A stretch of 47,982 nt of DNA from Helochares maculicollis (taxonomy: Eukaryota > Arthropoda > Insecta > Coleoptera > Hydrophilidae). Shown in pieces: positions 33,760-46,772 of the stretch (within the stretch, counting starts at the first letter, position 1; each line of letters opens with the position of its first letter). The notes under the pieces were generated by a model. The model was not told where the DNA came from. It worked only from the letters and a program-made list of their open reading frames with translations, and ran no database searches. Location: contig JAWQRO010000223.1 in the NCBI GenBank assembly GCA_033557835.1, forward strand, positions 1-47,982, read 5' to 3'. The translations under genes were made by a program, and so were the position numbers.

Positions 33760-34069
33760 CCACGTGACTATTCTGCAAGAGTGATTAAGAATAAGAAACA
33801 TCGCGATAGGGAGTTAGCAGAGTGTGAAGCCGGGTTCTTTACTATTTTCTTCGTGGATTTTAGCCAGTTTTGATGTAGCTTTACTGCGGTGATCACTGTT
33901 CCATCATTTGAACTTAGTGGCTGTGTTTAAAAACTACTTTCGAAGTGCTTCTATTTACAGTTCGAGCCTAGCTTGGCAATCTTTGGATTATAGGATACTT
34001 TGGATAATTATCAGAAACTCGACTAGAAGATTCGCAAATAATTGGTGGATTGGTCGCAGCTCGCTTTTG
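33760..34069 (+). other. Possible first non-coding exon and promoter of atk
   Basis: A less AT-rich block with several CpGs ends at a strong donor (TTTTG|GTAAGTG at 34070). The next plausible acceptor on this strand in front of a gene is TTATCATTACAG at 38023, the start of the exon that carries the atk start codon. I infer a 5' UTR exon with its promoter just upstream; RNA evidence is needed. The plus-strand frame at 33908-34144 that crosses the donor is then chance. Confidence 0.25.
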
Positions 34070-34369
34070 GTAAGTGTTCATATTAAAACATGGCGGAGAA
34101 TTCAAAGTTTGCCGCTCTTTCACGGGGCCTATTTGAATTGCTAATAAAGTCGCGAAAGGAAAGTTACTCAATTTCTTCGGAATTCAACTGCAAGGCTTAT
34201 AGACGATAATGAAGTGGAAAATTAGTTATTGTGTTACTATTTAAAAGAGCATCTACAGCTCTAAATCCGCTTTTTTAAAATACTATACGCGAAATGAGCA
34301 CCAGCAAATTGTCTTCAGTTATCCGGGAATGTAGAATAATATCCCTAATTGATTACATAAAAATGTATA

Positions 34370-34741
34370 TCAATCATTTGTGCATGCCAGTTTAACACAA
34401 AAATAGTCGATTGCAGCAATTTCTTGAAAAATTATTCGAACAATGTAAACAGCGTATAGAAATTCGTAAAAGAATACAATTCTATAATTGCTATTCACAC
34501 TTTGGTGGCTTTTACTTTCCCTATTATGTATAAAACGCATTGCTCGCCTCTGCAAAACAATTGTAAGCCAGGAATTAATGAATAATTCCTCTCCACATTT
34601 CGGCGCCTCTTCATTTAAATAACTAAAAGGATTCTTTTGCTTTGCCCGGTAAACACGGGCTTGCTTAGACATGCAGATCAAATGATTATGAAATAAATTT
34701 GAAACGAAGCAAAGATCATTCTTATGAGCTCGCTTCCACAT
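34370..34741 (-). mobile_element. Possible reverse transcriptase C-terminal tail
   Basis: A 123-codon open frame whose middle reads NEEAPKCGEELFINSWL then TIVLQRRAMRFIHN and, further on, VFFYEFLYAVY. This is weakly like the 'cs..WggAp...l..ld.iQrRAiRlI......l.....fyry' end of jockey-superfamily reverse transcriptases. The likeness is too weak for certainty; it could be an unrelated chance frame. Confidence 0.22.
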
Positions 34742-37700
34742 TTCAACTTTTTAATCAGATTATAAATTGCTAAAACTCTAATTAAATTGAAATGTGTTTT
34801 AGATAGTGAAAGATAATTATCCAAGATATGAATATAAAAGTATTATGTAAAAAACCCATTATGATCAAATTAAGAAAGAAAATGTCACGATCATGGCATT
34901 TTTCTCTACTTAAGCTGTTTAAACGTACGAAAAGTAAAATCACCAGCCGTAAGAACCGTACTGTGTCATCCGACTACCCATACTAATGATTACAATGACA
35001 CTGTTACATCCTAGATAATATATCACATTTGATCCAGAAAAATAGTTGACGTGTATAATGATATGTATGGTTACACGGAAAACGCGACTTCGTCTAGATG
35101 CGACATAACGGCAAGCTAAATTATCAAAACATAACTAAAAATTAGGCATGAAGGACAATTTAAAAAATAATTAAGACAATTTTTTAAGATATAAGTTGTG
35201 CTAAATTATATTTTATGTAAGACGAAATAACTTCCGAGTATCCAATTAAAAGCAGGCCGAGAAGACTTTTCATGGTAAATTTACTTCCCGAAAGATCTAA
35301 GGAAATAGGAAACGAATTATATAAATTTTACACCAGAGAAATTGAATTCAATTAATTAAAAATATTTAATTACGATGCGTTATACGATAAATTAATTTCA
35401 CTATAGCTGATAATTATACTATTAATCGCTCACTATTTAAATTAAAACCTAGTAATGATTTAGTAATCTTTTTTGTTTCAAAGATGACCTCTGAATAAAT
35501 TTTATTTCAATTTTCTAATACCTATTTTTAATATCTTCATATTTATATAGACATTCTTCCTGAATATTTAATTGACCGTTTTATAAAATCTCTCGTCAAT
35601 TATATGCACCATGTTATCGCGGTAGTTCCGTAAAGAATATTTTTAATTTATAATAGACGTAATTATGGCTTTCATAGGAAGAATTCCTCTTATCCAAATA
35701 ATTAGCAAACTAATATAATGGGTGGAAGTTAGAATCATGACTGATACATTGAGTTAATACATTTTGGAGGTACTCAATTGACATTTTCAAACTGCAGTGG
35801 ATCTTAATTTATTTACATAAGCAACTGTTTTCCATACTTTGATATTTATAAATCAATGTGGAAGTGAAATATTACAAAAATAACCAGATTTTATCTATTA
35901 GTTTTAAGGAAGCTTATTATAAATGTTTTATAGAGAATATTCAAGTATAGATATATTAAATCTAAAGACCAACCACTTAAGGGCTTAAGTTTTTAGTATT
36001 TAGTCTCAAGCTTAATTGCTAATAGCAATTCAAATTTTTTCAAAATATTTGGTACAAACTTGCAAATCAAACAAATCTTTGTCGATGTAATGTAGTAACT
36101 TGTCATGAACCCAGTTTCAAATGAAAGCTATTCATATTTATTAAGGCTACAACTTTTGTATTGTACTTCCTGTAATGATGGTATTTTTTCGGTCCATAAA
36201 TAGTAGGATTTGAAATTTGATAACTCTAATCTAGAAATGTTGAATTCAACAGTGGCGTTTGACTGAAATGTGATAAAAAGTTGGAAACCAATGGTTATAT
36301 TCTGTTTTAGTATTTGAAAATATAGAATTAAACTCGATCAAAATTGCAAGGCGTTTGCAAAAGAGTCTATAGTTGATTAGTAAACTAAAAAATATGTATA
36401 GACTATAGTAATGTGATAATTTAACTATAGTAATAGAAACAAGTTTCTCTTTATCTTAGTTTTATATTCACCATGAAATACTTTTATCCCTAGAAACTTT
36501 GCATTAAAACTCTCTTAAAACGAACGTTAGTGCCCTCGTTGTTTTCCTATCTATATGATAATTAATTATTATACATATCTTATTAACAATTAGTTTGAAA
36601 TGCAACAGTTACCTCTCCAAATCAACGAAATTTCGTATAAAGAGTGTCAAAGCAGTAGATATAACTACTAGAAAGTCGCACAAAAAATTTATAGTTTTCT
36701 TCATGTACTACTAACTTTGTAATTGATACCCCATTTTTATAATGTAATAAAAATGTAAATTTAGATTTATCTTAGACAGGACGCTAAAAATAAAAGTAAA
36801 AATTCTTTTTTCCATTTGCATACTAAATAGACGCGTGATGCAATCAACAGATTAATAAAACTACTGAAAGTACTAACAAGCCTACCTTTTATTGTCAAAT
36901 TTTAAATACCTATTAATTCGCCAGCAATAAAAAATACATAATTAATTTTCGCAACTTACAGTGATAAATTATGCACCTAATTAAAAATTTGATTCAATTG
37001 AACCAGGCGAAAAATCGCGGTGAAATTTCGCAGAATTTTTGCATAATCCTACTGATGAGAATGCAGATGTCTAAGGAAAGCACTGAAAATCATTTTGCTG
37101 GAACTAATTGATGCGTTTTAAATGTTTTAAGCGTCTTGCTCAGAAAGATAGGCGCAAGCAAATAGAACAATGGACAATATAGGTACACAACTCATTGTTG
37201 TTGCTAACTTTTAAATTCTATACAGAATTAGGCTAATGGCGATTTCCGCATGTTTGACAATCCTCTTCGACAATCAACAGTAACATCCTTTTTTGTACTT
37301 TTGCGTTTACTTTTTGATGAATAAAATATCCGTAAGCCATAAATGAGTTTAAGTATCAGCTTAGTTTATGTACCTTAGCTATATTTTTAAACAAACTAAT
37401 AAAATTGCCCAAACTTAACATTAAACTTCAACTTAAATGATATACAGCTGAAATATAAATGTTTATAGTACCAGCAGACAAAACAAAATTTATAATCAGC
37501 AGGATACACTAAACGGATACTCAAATTAACACATTGTAGTGTGAGGTAATGTCTTTGCTTATTTCGACTCGCTTTCACTTATTTTTATTGTTGGCTCTTG
37601 CTTATAATAAATTTAAAAAAAACAATATATCTTCTTCATTAACCGGTCACTAATACTTTGCGCTGCAATATTTTGGTAATTCTTTTTCTGGTAAAGACAA

Positions 37701-38023
37701 TAACCGGATGAAATATGTAGTTCTTTCAAACATTCGTCTATCTACAAGTGTAAAAGCAAAATATTTGCGTAAGTATTCCTGCGGCATTCAAACAAATAAA
37801 ATGCAGAAATCAAACAAGCACATCGATAAAAGTTCACATCACGACCGTAATATGGAAACCAAAAAGATTCGATTTGCTTTGTCAAACTTCCTGTTTATTT
37901 TTTTCAACACAACAGTAAATCGAGACCTCCCTTTTATAGAACGGATTTAACTTGTTACTGTTTATGTATTGATCAATCAATTTGATCAGTCAATGGGACG
38001 TTAATTGTGCTTTATCATTACAG
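34742..38023. other. Likely 5' intron of atk or intergenic
   Basis: Very AT-rich, without open frames beyond 80 codons that show any likeness to proteins. If the first exon ending at 34069 is real, this is the first atk intron. Confidence 0.35.
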
Positions 38024-38155
38024 GTGTGGACATATCTATGCCAGAGAATACCGTTTTTCGATTAGTTATGTCGTGAGAATTGAGTTCTGAATTCATACTA
38101 CAACCGCTGGTCCATCAAATTTCGGCCAACATTCTATTGGCAACCATGTGGCAAG
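38024..38155 (+). other. 5' UTR part of the first atk coding exon, with upstream ORFs
   Basis: The exon begins after TTATCATTACAG. It holds one closed upstream ORF (38038-38076, 12 codons plus stop) and a second ATG at 38146 that opens a 23-codon frame (to TAG at 38215-38217) overlapping the main start at 38156 out of frame. Both ATG 38146 and ATG 38156 have A at -3. Confidence 0.6.
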
Positions 38156-41100
38156 ATGCCAGCCCCATGGTGGTGGTTCTTTGTGCTCATACTCGTTTGT
38201 GTAAGTGCCCGTTTTAGTGAAGGTCAAGTTGGCAGAAGCTGCCCTCCCCAAGAGCTCATCTTGCCCTGCAGATGTCTAGTGCGCGGTGACGAAACGCAAA
38301 TATGGTAAGTGGATATGAATTAATTTCATATTATGTATTTTATAACCTCTGTGTAACACATTTTTATGTATATTTACAAAAAATAATTTTTTCACATAAA
38401 TATTTATTTAAATTTGATTTCTAACTTAAACATTTAAACACAATTTAATTTAAAAGTTATCAATTTAAACTAAATTGTGGGCTGTAGCCAAATCCTTGAA
38501 GCTTTTTTCTTCAGATATTCCATTTGATAACTGTTGCCCTCAAAATCTATCAATATATTCTCATAGTTGACTTCACCTACTTTATAGGTGTTACAATAAA
38601 TGTTATCTAATTTTTTCATATAGAAAGCTTTTTACGCACGTTTCATTAATTCTTTTATCGTTTTTGACTTCTGGTGCTAGAGTGATTGAATGGGGTTAAA
38701 AAATCCCACACCTAAAACATTAAAAATTTGGTAGCTGTGAGGTAAAGTAAATATTCAATCTTTCGTTCTTTAGGCAAGCAAAACTTTACCATAATCAGAA
38801 GAATATGGTTTACCAATGTCTTGTAGAGTGCAGAAGAATTTTGTATTATATGCCACTGTAAAACTGAAATCTAATAGATGGTAAAAAGTTTTCAATGATA
38901 TTTTGTTAATTGGAAAGCATTGATAGATTTGATGATTTTGATCAATAATTTTCCTCTTTCTCAGTTTTACTGTTAAATTTGGCAGGGTTTTTATAACCAA
39001 ATGACCAAAGTTCTACCTTTCTGGCAAAGCAGTGGAATCATATCTCGCTCTGGTTACTAAGCAGGAAATTGTTTTATTTGCGTCAAGTAAAACCATTTTT
39101 CATCTATATGCACTTAGTCATCCACGTCATCAAAAGATTAATTGGGTTTCACCTTCAACAAACAAAAAGCCAACCAAGCTATTTTTTTGTGTTCAGTTAA
39201 CATTGATTTCCTTGTTGAAGATATTTGTTTTGACTGTTTTCTTTTTTATATATAGATATACAAAAAGTGGTTGATTTTGGAATTTCAGCAACTAACGATA
39301 AACTGCAGATTGTACTCGAGATGAAACGGAATGTTCTTACTCAAGTTTTCCGAGTAATTTTTGCATTTTTCTAACTTGTTCGCTGAGATATCGGCACAAA
39401 CAATTCCCTGGTCATATTGTTTTTTGGTTCTGTACTAAATTCGCACAAACAACAGTTTAACAAATGGAATAAATTCAAATTTTCATCCTAACAGATGTGC
39501 TATTAATGTTCTGCACGTTTTAACAATTTTAATTGACCAGATGAAATATTTGCTGTAGTTTTGTGGCACAGCCGCTTATAAAATTGTAAAGAAGAAATTG
39601 GTTTTATCAACAGAATAGTTAAAGCACATAAACTCCATTAAATTTTTATGATCACAAACATTTTAAGAATTGTATACTAAAAATCGGAAGCAGGAGAACT
39701 ATTTATATTTTAAAACATTGCCTCGAGAATATTAATTTCGATAGCGTGATTAAAACTAAAATTGAGTTTGTAAATTTATTTTACATCTTTATAATGTCAC
39801 TATCACTTCTACTTTATAAATCATTTAACACTATATTAACATTATTGGCATGCAGAATCGGTTTAATTAGTATTTATAATTACTGTAATTAATTGTATCT
39901 AATATGCTACTAAATATTGCAGAGCTATTTAGAAAGTTATATCAACTTCTAAGTTACTTTTAACAAATATATTATATTATAAAAATAGTACTACCGGTAC
40001 ACCGCCAAAGTTAGTTTATGTAAAAGACTAACAGACATCATGCCCAAAATGTTAAAAGTGATTAAGAGAGTCTTAAAACATGGTTTGTGGAAAGCATTAG
40101 GTCAATGTTTTTCATAAACAATTATCCAAATGTGTGCACAATGTAAAAAGTTAGCTAGTTATTGATAAGACTACTTAGAATACTATTGATAAAAGTGTGT
40201 GTCATTCCTTTTTTTTATGAATCAAAGAAAACTAAGAGTAAAGCATTTATGACCTACAATTCATAAATTGTGTCTAAATTGCAAGAAAAGGTTTCGTTTA
40301 ATGCACTATAGCGCAAATATTGAAGTAGAACACAATAGCCTAAGTACACCCTATTTTCAGGTGTTCCCACAGCGACCTTTCCAGAGTCATAGGAGGCCTT
40401 CGTGCTGTAGGCCAATACATCTTCCATCCCATAGACGAATTAATTTTAGAAAACAACAACCTGCCATCCCTGCCAGGCAGAGCTTTCTTGCCATTACAAG
40501 TGATGCGCTTAATGTTACGGTACAATGGACTTGAACGTGTATCAAGTGGTTGGTTAAACGGCTTAGAACAAACTCTAATGGAGCTATTCATTGTGGAACC
40601 AGAACTAAGGAGCCTTCCAGAGGAATCCTTAGAACAACTTACCAACCTGGAAGCTGTGACCATCCAGTCGAATTTAATTAAACACCTTCCAAATTTTTCC
40701 CAGCTACCCAAATTGCGGTACATCCAAGTGGAGTCGTTCACTTTATCCGAACTGTCTCCACATCACTACAGGAACCTTCCGAAGTTAGAAAAGTTTCAAA
40801 TTAGTGGGAGCATGAGACTAAGTAAATTAGAAAATGGTTTATTGCAAGATCTACCGCGCTTAACTTTAGTGAACATTTCTTACTGTGGGATTTCCTGGAT
40901 GCACCCTCGAGCTATTGCCCGTTTGCCAGTATTAACCGATCTTTCCCTAATTGGAAACAAAATCTCGGATGCCGGTATGGTGGGACGAGGAATACGAGAT
41001 TTGCCTCGGTTGGAAAACTTGTATTTAGATTACAATGATATAGATAAACTAGAAGAAGCCGCCTTTGTGGATTTACCGTCACTAAAGAAATTAACTCTCT

Positions 41101-44100
41101 CAAATAATGAAATCACCGAGTTGCATCATGGTGCATTCCACAGGGTTCCCAAAATGAAATTGCTCGATTTGAACAATAACTTGGTTAAAAGAGTTCACCC
41201 TGAGAGTTTTCTTCTTCATTCAAGTAGTGGCTTGGAGGAACTGTGGCTGATGAATAACGAAATAAGCCATGTGGCGGAGCTAAGATCTCTATTAGACGCT
41301 TTGCCCAGACTCGTTTTCTTGGAAATGAGTTACAATAATTTAGAAGCAATTCCTTTTGGAGCGCTACGTGGTCATCCAACTTTGGAGCGCTTACACTTAG
41401 ATCACAACAAAATTCACCTTATTGACCGAGAGGCTTTCATGGCAATGCCAGCTCTGCGTGAACTGCGTTTAAGGAATAATTCTTTGTCGGACGCGCTGGA
41501 CGGTCCGCTGTGGAACCTCCCTGCTCTGAAAGGCCTTGACTTGGCAGGAAACTACTTCAGGAGAATAGATCCGCGACTCTTTGAAAACATCCCTTCTTTG
41601 CGCAGGGTCGATTTAAGTGGTAACGACCTTATTATGATAGACCCTGCTACGTTCTTAGCCACTCCAGCTTTAGAGCACGTCAACATATCACGCAACGGTT
41701 TAGCTACATTGCATCCAGCTACGTTTAGACACCTACTCAACTTGTTCGAATTGGACGTTAGCTTTAATAGGCTTTTAGAATTCGTTCCAGGGTTGCCAAG
41801 AGGAATCGAATACCTACACATGTCCCACAACCAAATTAACAACATCCCAGTGGCACCCTCCCCTGATCTTGATTTGCCTTCCTTACGAATGTTGGATATT
41901 TCATCAAATTTAATATCAAAAATTCCGCCAGGGTCTTTACAAACACTACCACAATTAAAAAAGTTGTACATAGGAGGCAACACTATTCAAAACCTAGATG
42001 AAAAGTCATTTGAAGGCTTAAATCGCTTGCAAATTCTTGATTTGCAATTCAATAGAATTCTTCACATTCACCCCAGAGTGTTTCAAAAGATATCAGAATT
42101 GCAAGAGTTGAATTTACGCGAAAATAGGATAGATGCTCTTCGCCCTGAAATATTCGAAACGACAATTAAATTGAAAAAATTAGATGTGAGTCGCAATCAA
42201 ATTTCCGAAATATTACCAGGTACTTTGGAAAATTTTCGCGATATAGAAATACTGGACGCATCTCACAATTTGTTATCCCAACTTCCCCAAAGTTTGTATG
42301 GAATGAAAAATTTACGAAGCTTGGATTTAACTAACAACCGTTTGAATTCTATTCACCCAGACACTTTATCTAGCTTAACTTCGTTATCTGAGCTAAAGAT
42401 GACAAGGAATAACATCCGTGAATTAAAAGCTGGGTCTTTCAACAAACTTCTAGAGCTGCAAGTCCTACACTTGGACAATAATGATCTTGAAGTCATGGAG
42501 CCGAATGCATTCCACTCCCTGCCTCTTTTAAAATCTCTTAGACTGAGTGAAAACAAATTAGAGACGATTTCAAGTTCTACGTTCGTGGATCTTCCATCTT
42601 TAGAAATAGCAGAGCTGCAAGAAAATGTAATAAAACGAGTTGCCCCTAACGCTTTTGAGGCAGTGCCTCGTTTGCTGATGCTGAATTTGAGTTACAATCA
42701 TCTGGCGGACTTAGACGATACCGGATTGAGAAGTTTGTCCAGCCTGGAGATGTTAGATCTTAGCTATAATAAGCTATCAAGAATTTCTAGTCCCAATTTA
42801 GAAAGAATGGAGTGGCTGGTTGAGTTAAGGATGGATAATAATCGAATATGTACTGTCCATGGGTCTACTTTTAACGGGATGCCGAGGCTTAGAGTACTAA
42901 GTATAAGGAATAACAAAATGATGTCGTTCCCAGAAAATGCCATTCAAAAGTTGAGGGGGAATATTGCTGTTTTTGATTTAGAAGGTAAGTGTGAACAAGT
43001 AGTATAGTCTATAGAACTGTCGGTTTAAATGCATACTTAGGGCGTCTCAACCCAACATTTTATATAGGGACAGTTACGTTTGAGGATATTGAAAGTAAAC
43101 TCGATAATGCATACCTGGGTATGTATTTAAATGTTTTTAAATTCCGAATTTAAATAAAAAATGTATTGCTCTCGCATTTTCGATCAAGCTCAATTTTGGC
43201 CTCTTCTAACTACATCTTTAATATCTACTAAAAAATGGCAAAAATACCAATCAAATTGTTATATTTTTTTCCTAAGTCATTTTAGAGAGGGTACAAAATT
43301 ACAACTCAATACATCAATCCAGATCAACGATATTTCTTTGATAGTCATATACCAAATTTAATTATATATACATATGGCATATCGAAAATAGTCTAAATAC
43401 ATTCAGATGTCATCAAATCGTCAAAATCTTGAAGTCGAACATTTTTATGGCTGGGATCTTACATTTAGTGTAGCACACAAATTCTAACTTTTAGATAACA
43501 TTAATACTGATTGAAGTTAAAATGACTCACAGCATTCACAATATCTACAACAAATACACTAGAAAACATTATACTTTTATTGATAAATCCTACTATTACA
43601 GTCACAAAGCTAATTAATTTAGGATCAATAAGTAGTCTATCACTAGTATTTAGGTTATTTTGTGATTAAGATCAATGGAAAACCTCAAATGACCCCAGAC
43701 AGAGATATTTAGGAAACAGATAAACTGTCATTGGGTTCTTTTTATCTTGAGCAAATGGAACCCCCTGTTGTTAATTTTACATTTCCATAAGAATAAACCC
43801 ATTATTTATCACCATTGACTCGACTTTTTACCTTTCTTTGTTCAAGTGACTTGAAACTATCAGGATATAAAAATAAATAAATTTGTAGATAACAATATTA
43901 TTATTTTTTATATGTGTTTATCTTCATCGGTTTTATATTTGACACTTTTTACGGCTTCAAAAACTGTACTAAATATTAACAGTGTATTTTAATCTAATAT
44001 TTCTAAGCAACAAATAGTATCAAATCGGTTGTCCAAGTTTTATACATATAACTTTAAGCTCACAAATTAGCCAGGCGGTCGTCCAGAATCAATGGAACAT

Positions 44101-46772
44101 CGTTGAGTCTGATCCATCTCAATTATTATTGAAGTTCGTTATCAAAACCAATATGAAATCATTTAACTGAAAGCGGTAAAGTGAAACAATCGGTTCCACA
44201 TGTTGTTTTCTAGTCCCAAATCGGATTCATTTTGAATCTAATCGTCAGTTGTGGTGAAAAATGAATTCAATATAACAAGTGCAAATGATCTGAACATTGG
44301 TTGGACAAGAATGAATCACAAAAAAAACACTACAAAGCGCAATATTCGATAAAAGAACTTATTAATGAGTGTTTGGTGGTCTGGCATAAAAATGATGTAT
44401 TATAATTTATGCTCATTAAAGTAGCTATTTATTGATTTAGAATGTTTTGTGATTAAAAACAAGAACATTTTCAAATGTTTATTTCCATGTTCATAAAACT
44501 ATACCTTTTATTTGTCATTTAATTTTTAACTTTATTCAACTGAATTCAAACTATTTAGCATAAACTGGTGTTCTTGTAAATAAGTTAAAAACCGCTATAC
44601 AACAGAAATCAAATTAGTATTACTGATTTCAACACACAACATTGCTTAAATCTTGGAGAAAACTGATAGAAGCAAAAATGGAAATAAAAGTAATAACGTT
44701 TACGTATTAACTTAATTTGCAGTGGAAGCAAAGATGTTCAATGTGGTTTACTCGTCAACGATAAATAATCATTTTTGTGTAGCTGTTACTTCAATTTATC
44801 TTAATGGAGCATTTATTCTGCAGGTAATCCACTAACATGCAGTTGTAGTATGTTATGGATGCGTGGATGGCTACAAGAATCGTCCCTAATTGGGCCAAGA
44901 TGTGCAGATGGCTCATTACTTCGTGAAATGAGACTCTCCCGCCAAGACTGTTTGCAAGAAGATAATCGAGTTGAACCAGTAGCTCCAGGATGTGAAGCAG
45001 AATTGCTATCCGCGCCTCCTAACGGCCAAGAATCTCCTGAGGTTTACAACCAATGGATGAATTTGAAATCAGCTAATAACACAGCGAAGCATATCAACAA
45101 GAACAATGTAGCGCCAAGCCCTGAGGAGTCCGACTATTTCTACGACGAATACGTGGACTACCCTTATAATGAAACGTCTTTATCCGAGCCTATAAATACT
45201 ATTAATAATGGGCATGTTAAAGATCATAAGGGTCATCCGAGCTCCACAACAACTAAACCTCAACCTCAAACAATGTCTTCGCACTACATTTCTGGAGATA
45301 CTCCAACGTTATATGCAGCACCAAACAAAAATAAATCTAAAATCCAACCCCCTAAAGGAGTCAGTGGGTCACCGAGTAGCAGCGGATTTACATTTTTCGG
45401 CGTTCCCTTGCCTAGCCTGAGTTTTAATAACTTATGGGGAGGATCTGGAAGTGGGAGAATGGCTGATCGAAAGCAGATCATGCCATCTTTAGGACTTCAA
45501 ACACCAATGGCCCAAAGAAAAACTGCAATTGTCAACAAACCCTACAGTGATTTTAAACATACGTTCATGCTTCCCCCATCAGAACCAGAAATACAACAAG
45601 GAGGTTTCATGCCACTCCTTCCTGGCCAAGGCGGCTTTAAACCAATAACAACAACCCACCTAGTTGATCATAGTGCACAACACATCGATCAATCGCAGAA
45701 CTTTACCATACCCAAAGATAAAGTTAATGTCAAACATTCTTCCGGATCTGCAGATTCAACAAATTTATCTCCTACGCACCTACCAGCAGCAAGTACAAGT
45801 CCGTATTTGCTAAACGACAAACAGTTTTCGAACATGGGTCACCCATTGCCACCTCCGACAGAGCCAAGTTTTAAAAATCAAGAGAGGAGATCAACTACAG
45901 CAGGACCCACAGTCAACGATGAAAAAGATTCAAAATTACAAACGAAAATTGAAATTTTACCGCCAAATGCGCCCATAAAAGCAAGTGTGACTAAAATTGA
46001 TAACGGCGAGTCGAGTGGTTCTGCTGAGACACCTAAAATAGTCGAAATTACACCATCGACTCCCAAAACAACTAGTAGTACCAAACCTACAATGGGAACA
46101 ACCAGCAAGAAACCTACTAAAAAGCAAACCTACTCAAATCCAGATCTCGAGATTGCTTCTGATGCACAAAGTTTTGACGAAATATTCAAAGAGATTGTTG
46201 AGAATGTTACTTTGCCATCTATAATCGTGACAAAAGGTTCTGTGGATGTCACGACAAGTAAAACTACATCTACGACAACTACACCACCAATTAAACCAAA
46301 TGATATCCTAGCCACTTTTGCGACAAATATTGATAAGAGAGAGCAACCTGAGGGAAGTAAGAAGCAAGACCCTACGCCATTATCGACGCTTTTAGCACCA
46401 GGTGGTTTGCAGCCTCAGTATCGCCCAGGTGTGCGATCTTCTATAACTAAAGTACCATCACCTCATGTATCGGGGAGCTCTCCACTCCAATCAGATTTGG
46501 AATTAGACTTAATAGAAGAAATAGCCCCTCTTCCCCACAATCGCGAAGGAAAAACTGCATACTCTGAAACACCTGGTGTTCAAAATGAACAAGAAGCAGA
46601 AAGTGAAGGTGAAGACAGAAGTTGGTATTTTAAAAATTATAACCGAACAAATCTCGAGCCGTACATTGGCCCAGGAAGTGACAAATATGGTAGTGGGAAT
46701 GGTGCAAACAGCACGAAAGAGTTCTGTGAAGTGCTAATATTTTTGTGCATAGTGGTTGTTAACATGTTTTGA
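38156..46772 (+). CDS. atk: Artichoke-like secreted leucine-rich-repeat protein, 3 coding exons
   Basis: Exons 38156-38304, 40361-42984 and 44824-46772 join in phase to 1,573 aa (Drosophila artichoke is about 1,535). Residues 1-18 are a signal peptide (MPAPWWWFFVLILVCVSA). A Cys cap of LRRNT type follows (SCPPQELILPCRCLVRGDET, then QIWCS). Exon 2 encodes some 30 or more leucine-rich repeats of about 24 residues without an intron, then exon 3 opens with an LRRCT cap (NPLTCSCSMLWMRGWL, then C and C within GPRCADG and RQDCLQED). Residues 1029-1039 hold five Tyr among acids. After that comes a long Thr/Ser/Pro-rich mucin-like region, and the end is hydrophobic (VLIFLCIVVVNMF) with no basic tail, as for a GPI anchor. 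In Drosophila atk is an extracellular matrix protein needed for ciliated mechano- and chemosensory organs. The other candidate is another chaoptin/convoluted-type LRR protein; the overall length and layout favour atk. Confidence 0.72.
38770..39200 (-). mobile_element. Relic of a DDE transposase in the first coding intron of atk
   Basis: On the minus strand the frame at about 39120-39060 reads VHIDEKWFYLTQIKQFPA, then two stops and PERDM. 'vHiDEKWFyl' is the first catalytic-Asp block of some IS630/Tc1-mariner-type transposases, where it is followed by '..yyL.p.E..p.R.c.sK.fi.KvMf'; PLLCQKGRTLVIWL fits that later stretch loosely. Beyond it, to 38770, a 76-codon open frame may be the C-terminal part but the match is poor. 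The rest of the intron (38305-40360) is AT-rich and unassigned. Confidence 0.5.
42985..44823. other. Second coding intron of atk
   Basis: GTAAGT donor at 42985 and TTATTCTGCAG acceptor at 44823, phase 1. AT-rich; I see no transposon protein, gene or structured repeat in it. It separates the LRR exon from the LRRCT cap. Confidence 0.7.

Noticed and set aside
41552..41983. 143-codon minus-strand ORF and others antisense to the LRR exon
   Set aside because: Antisense of the regular Leu/Asn-rich repeats of atk; such repeats give long open antisense frames by their codon pattern.
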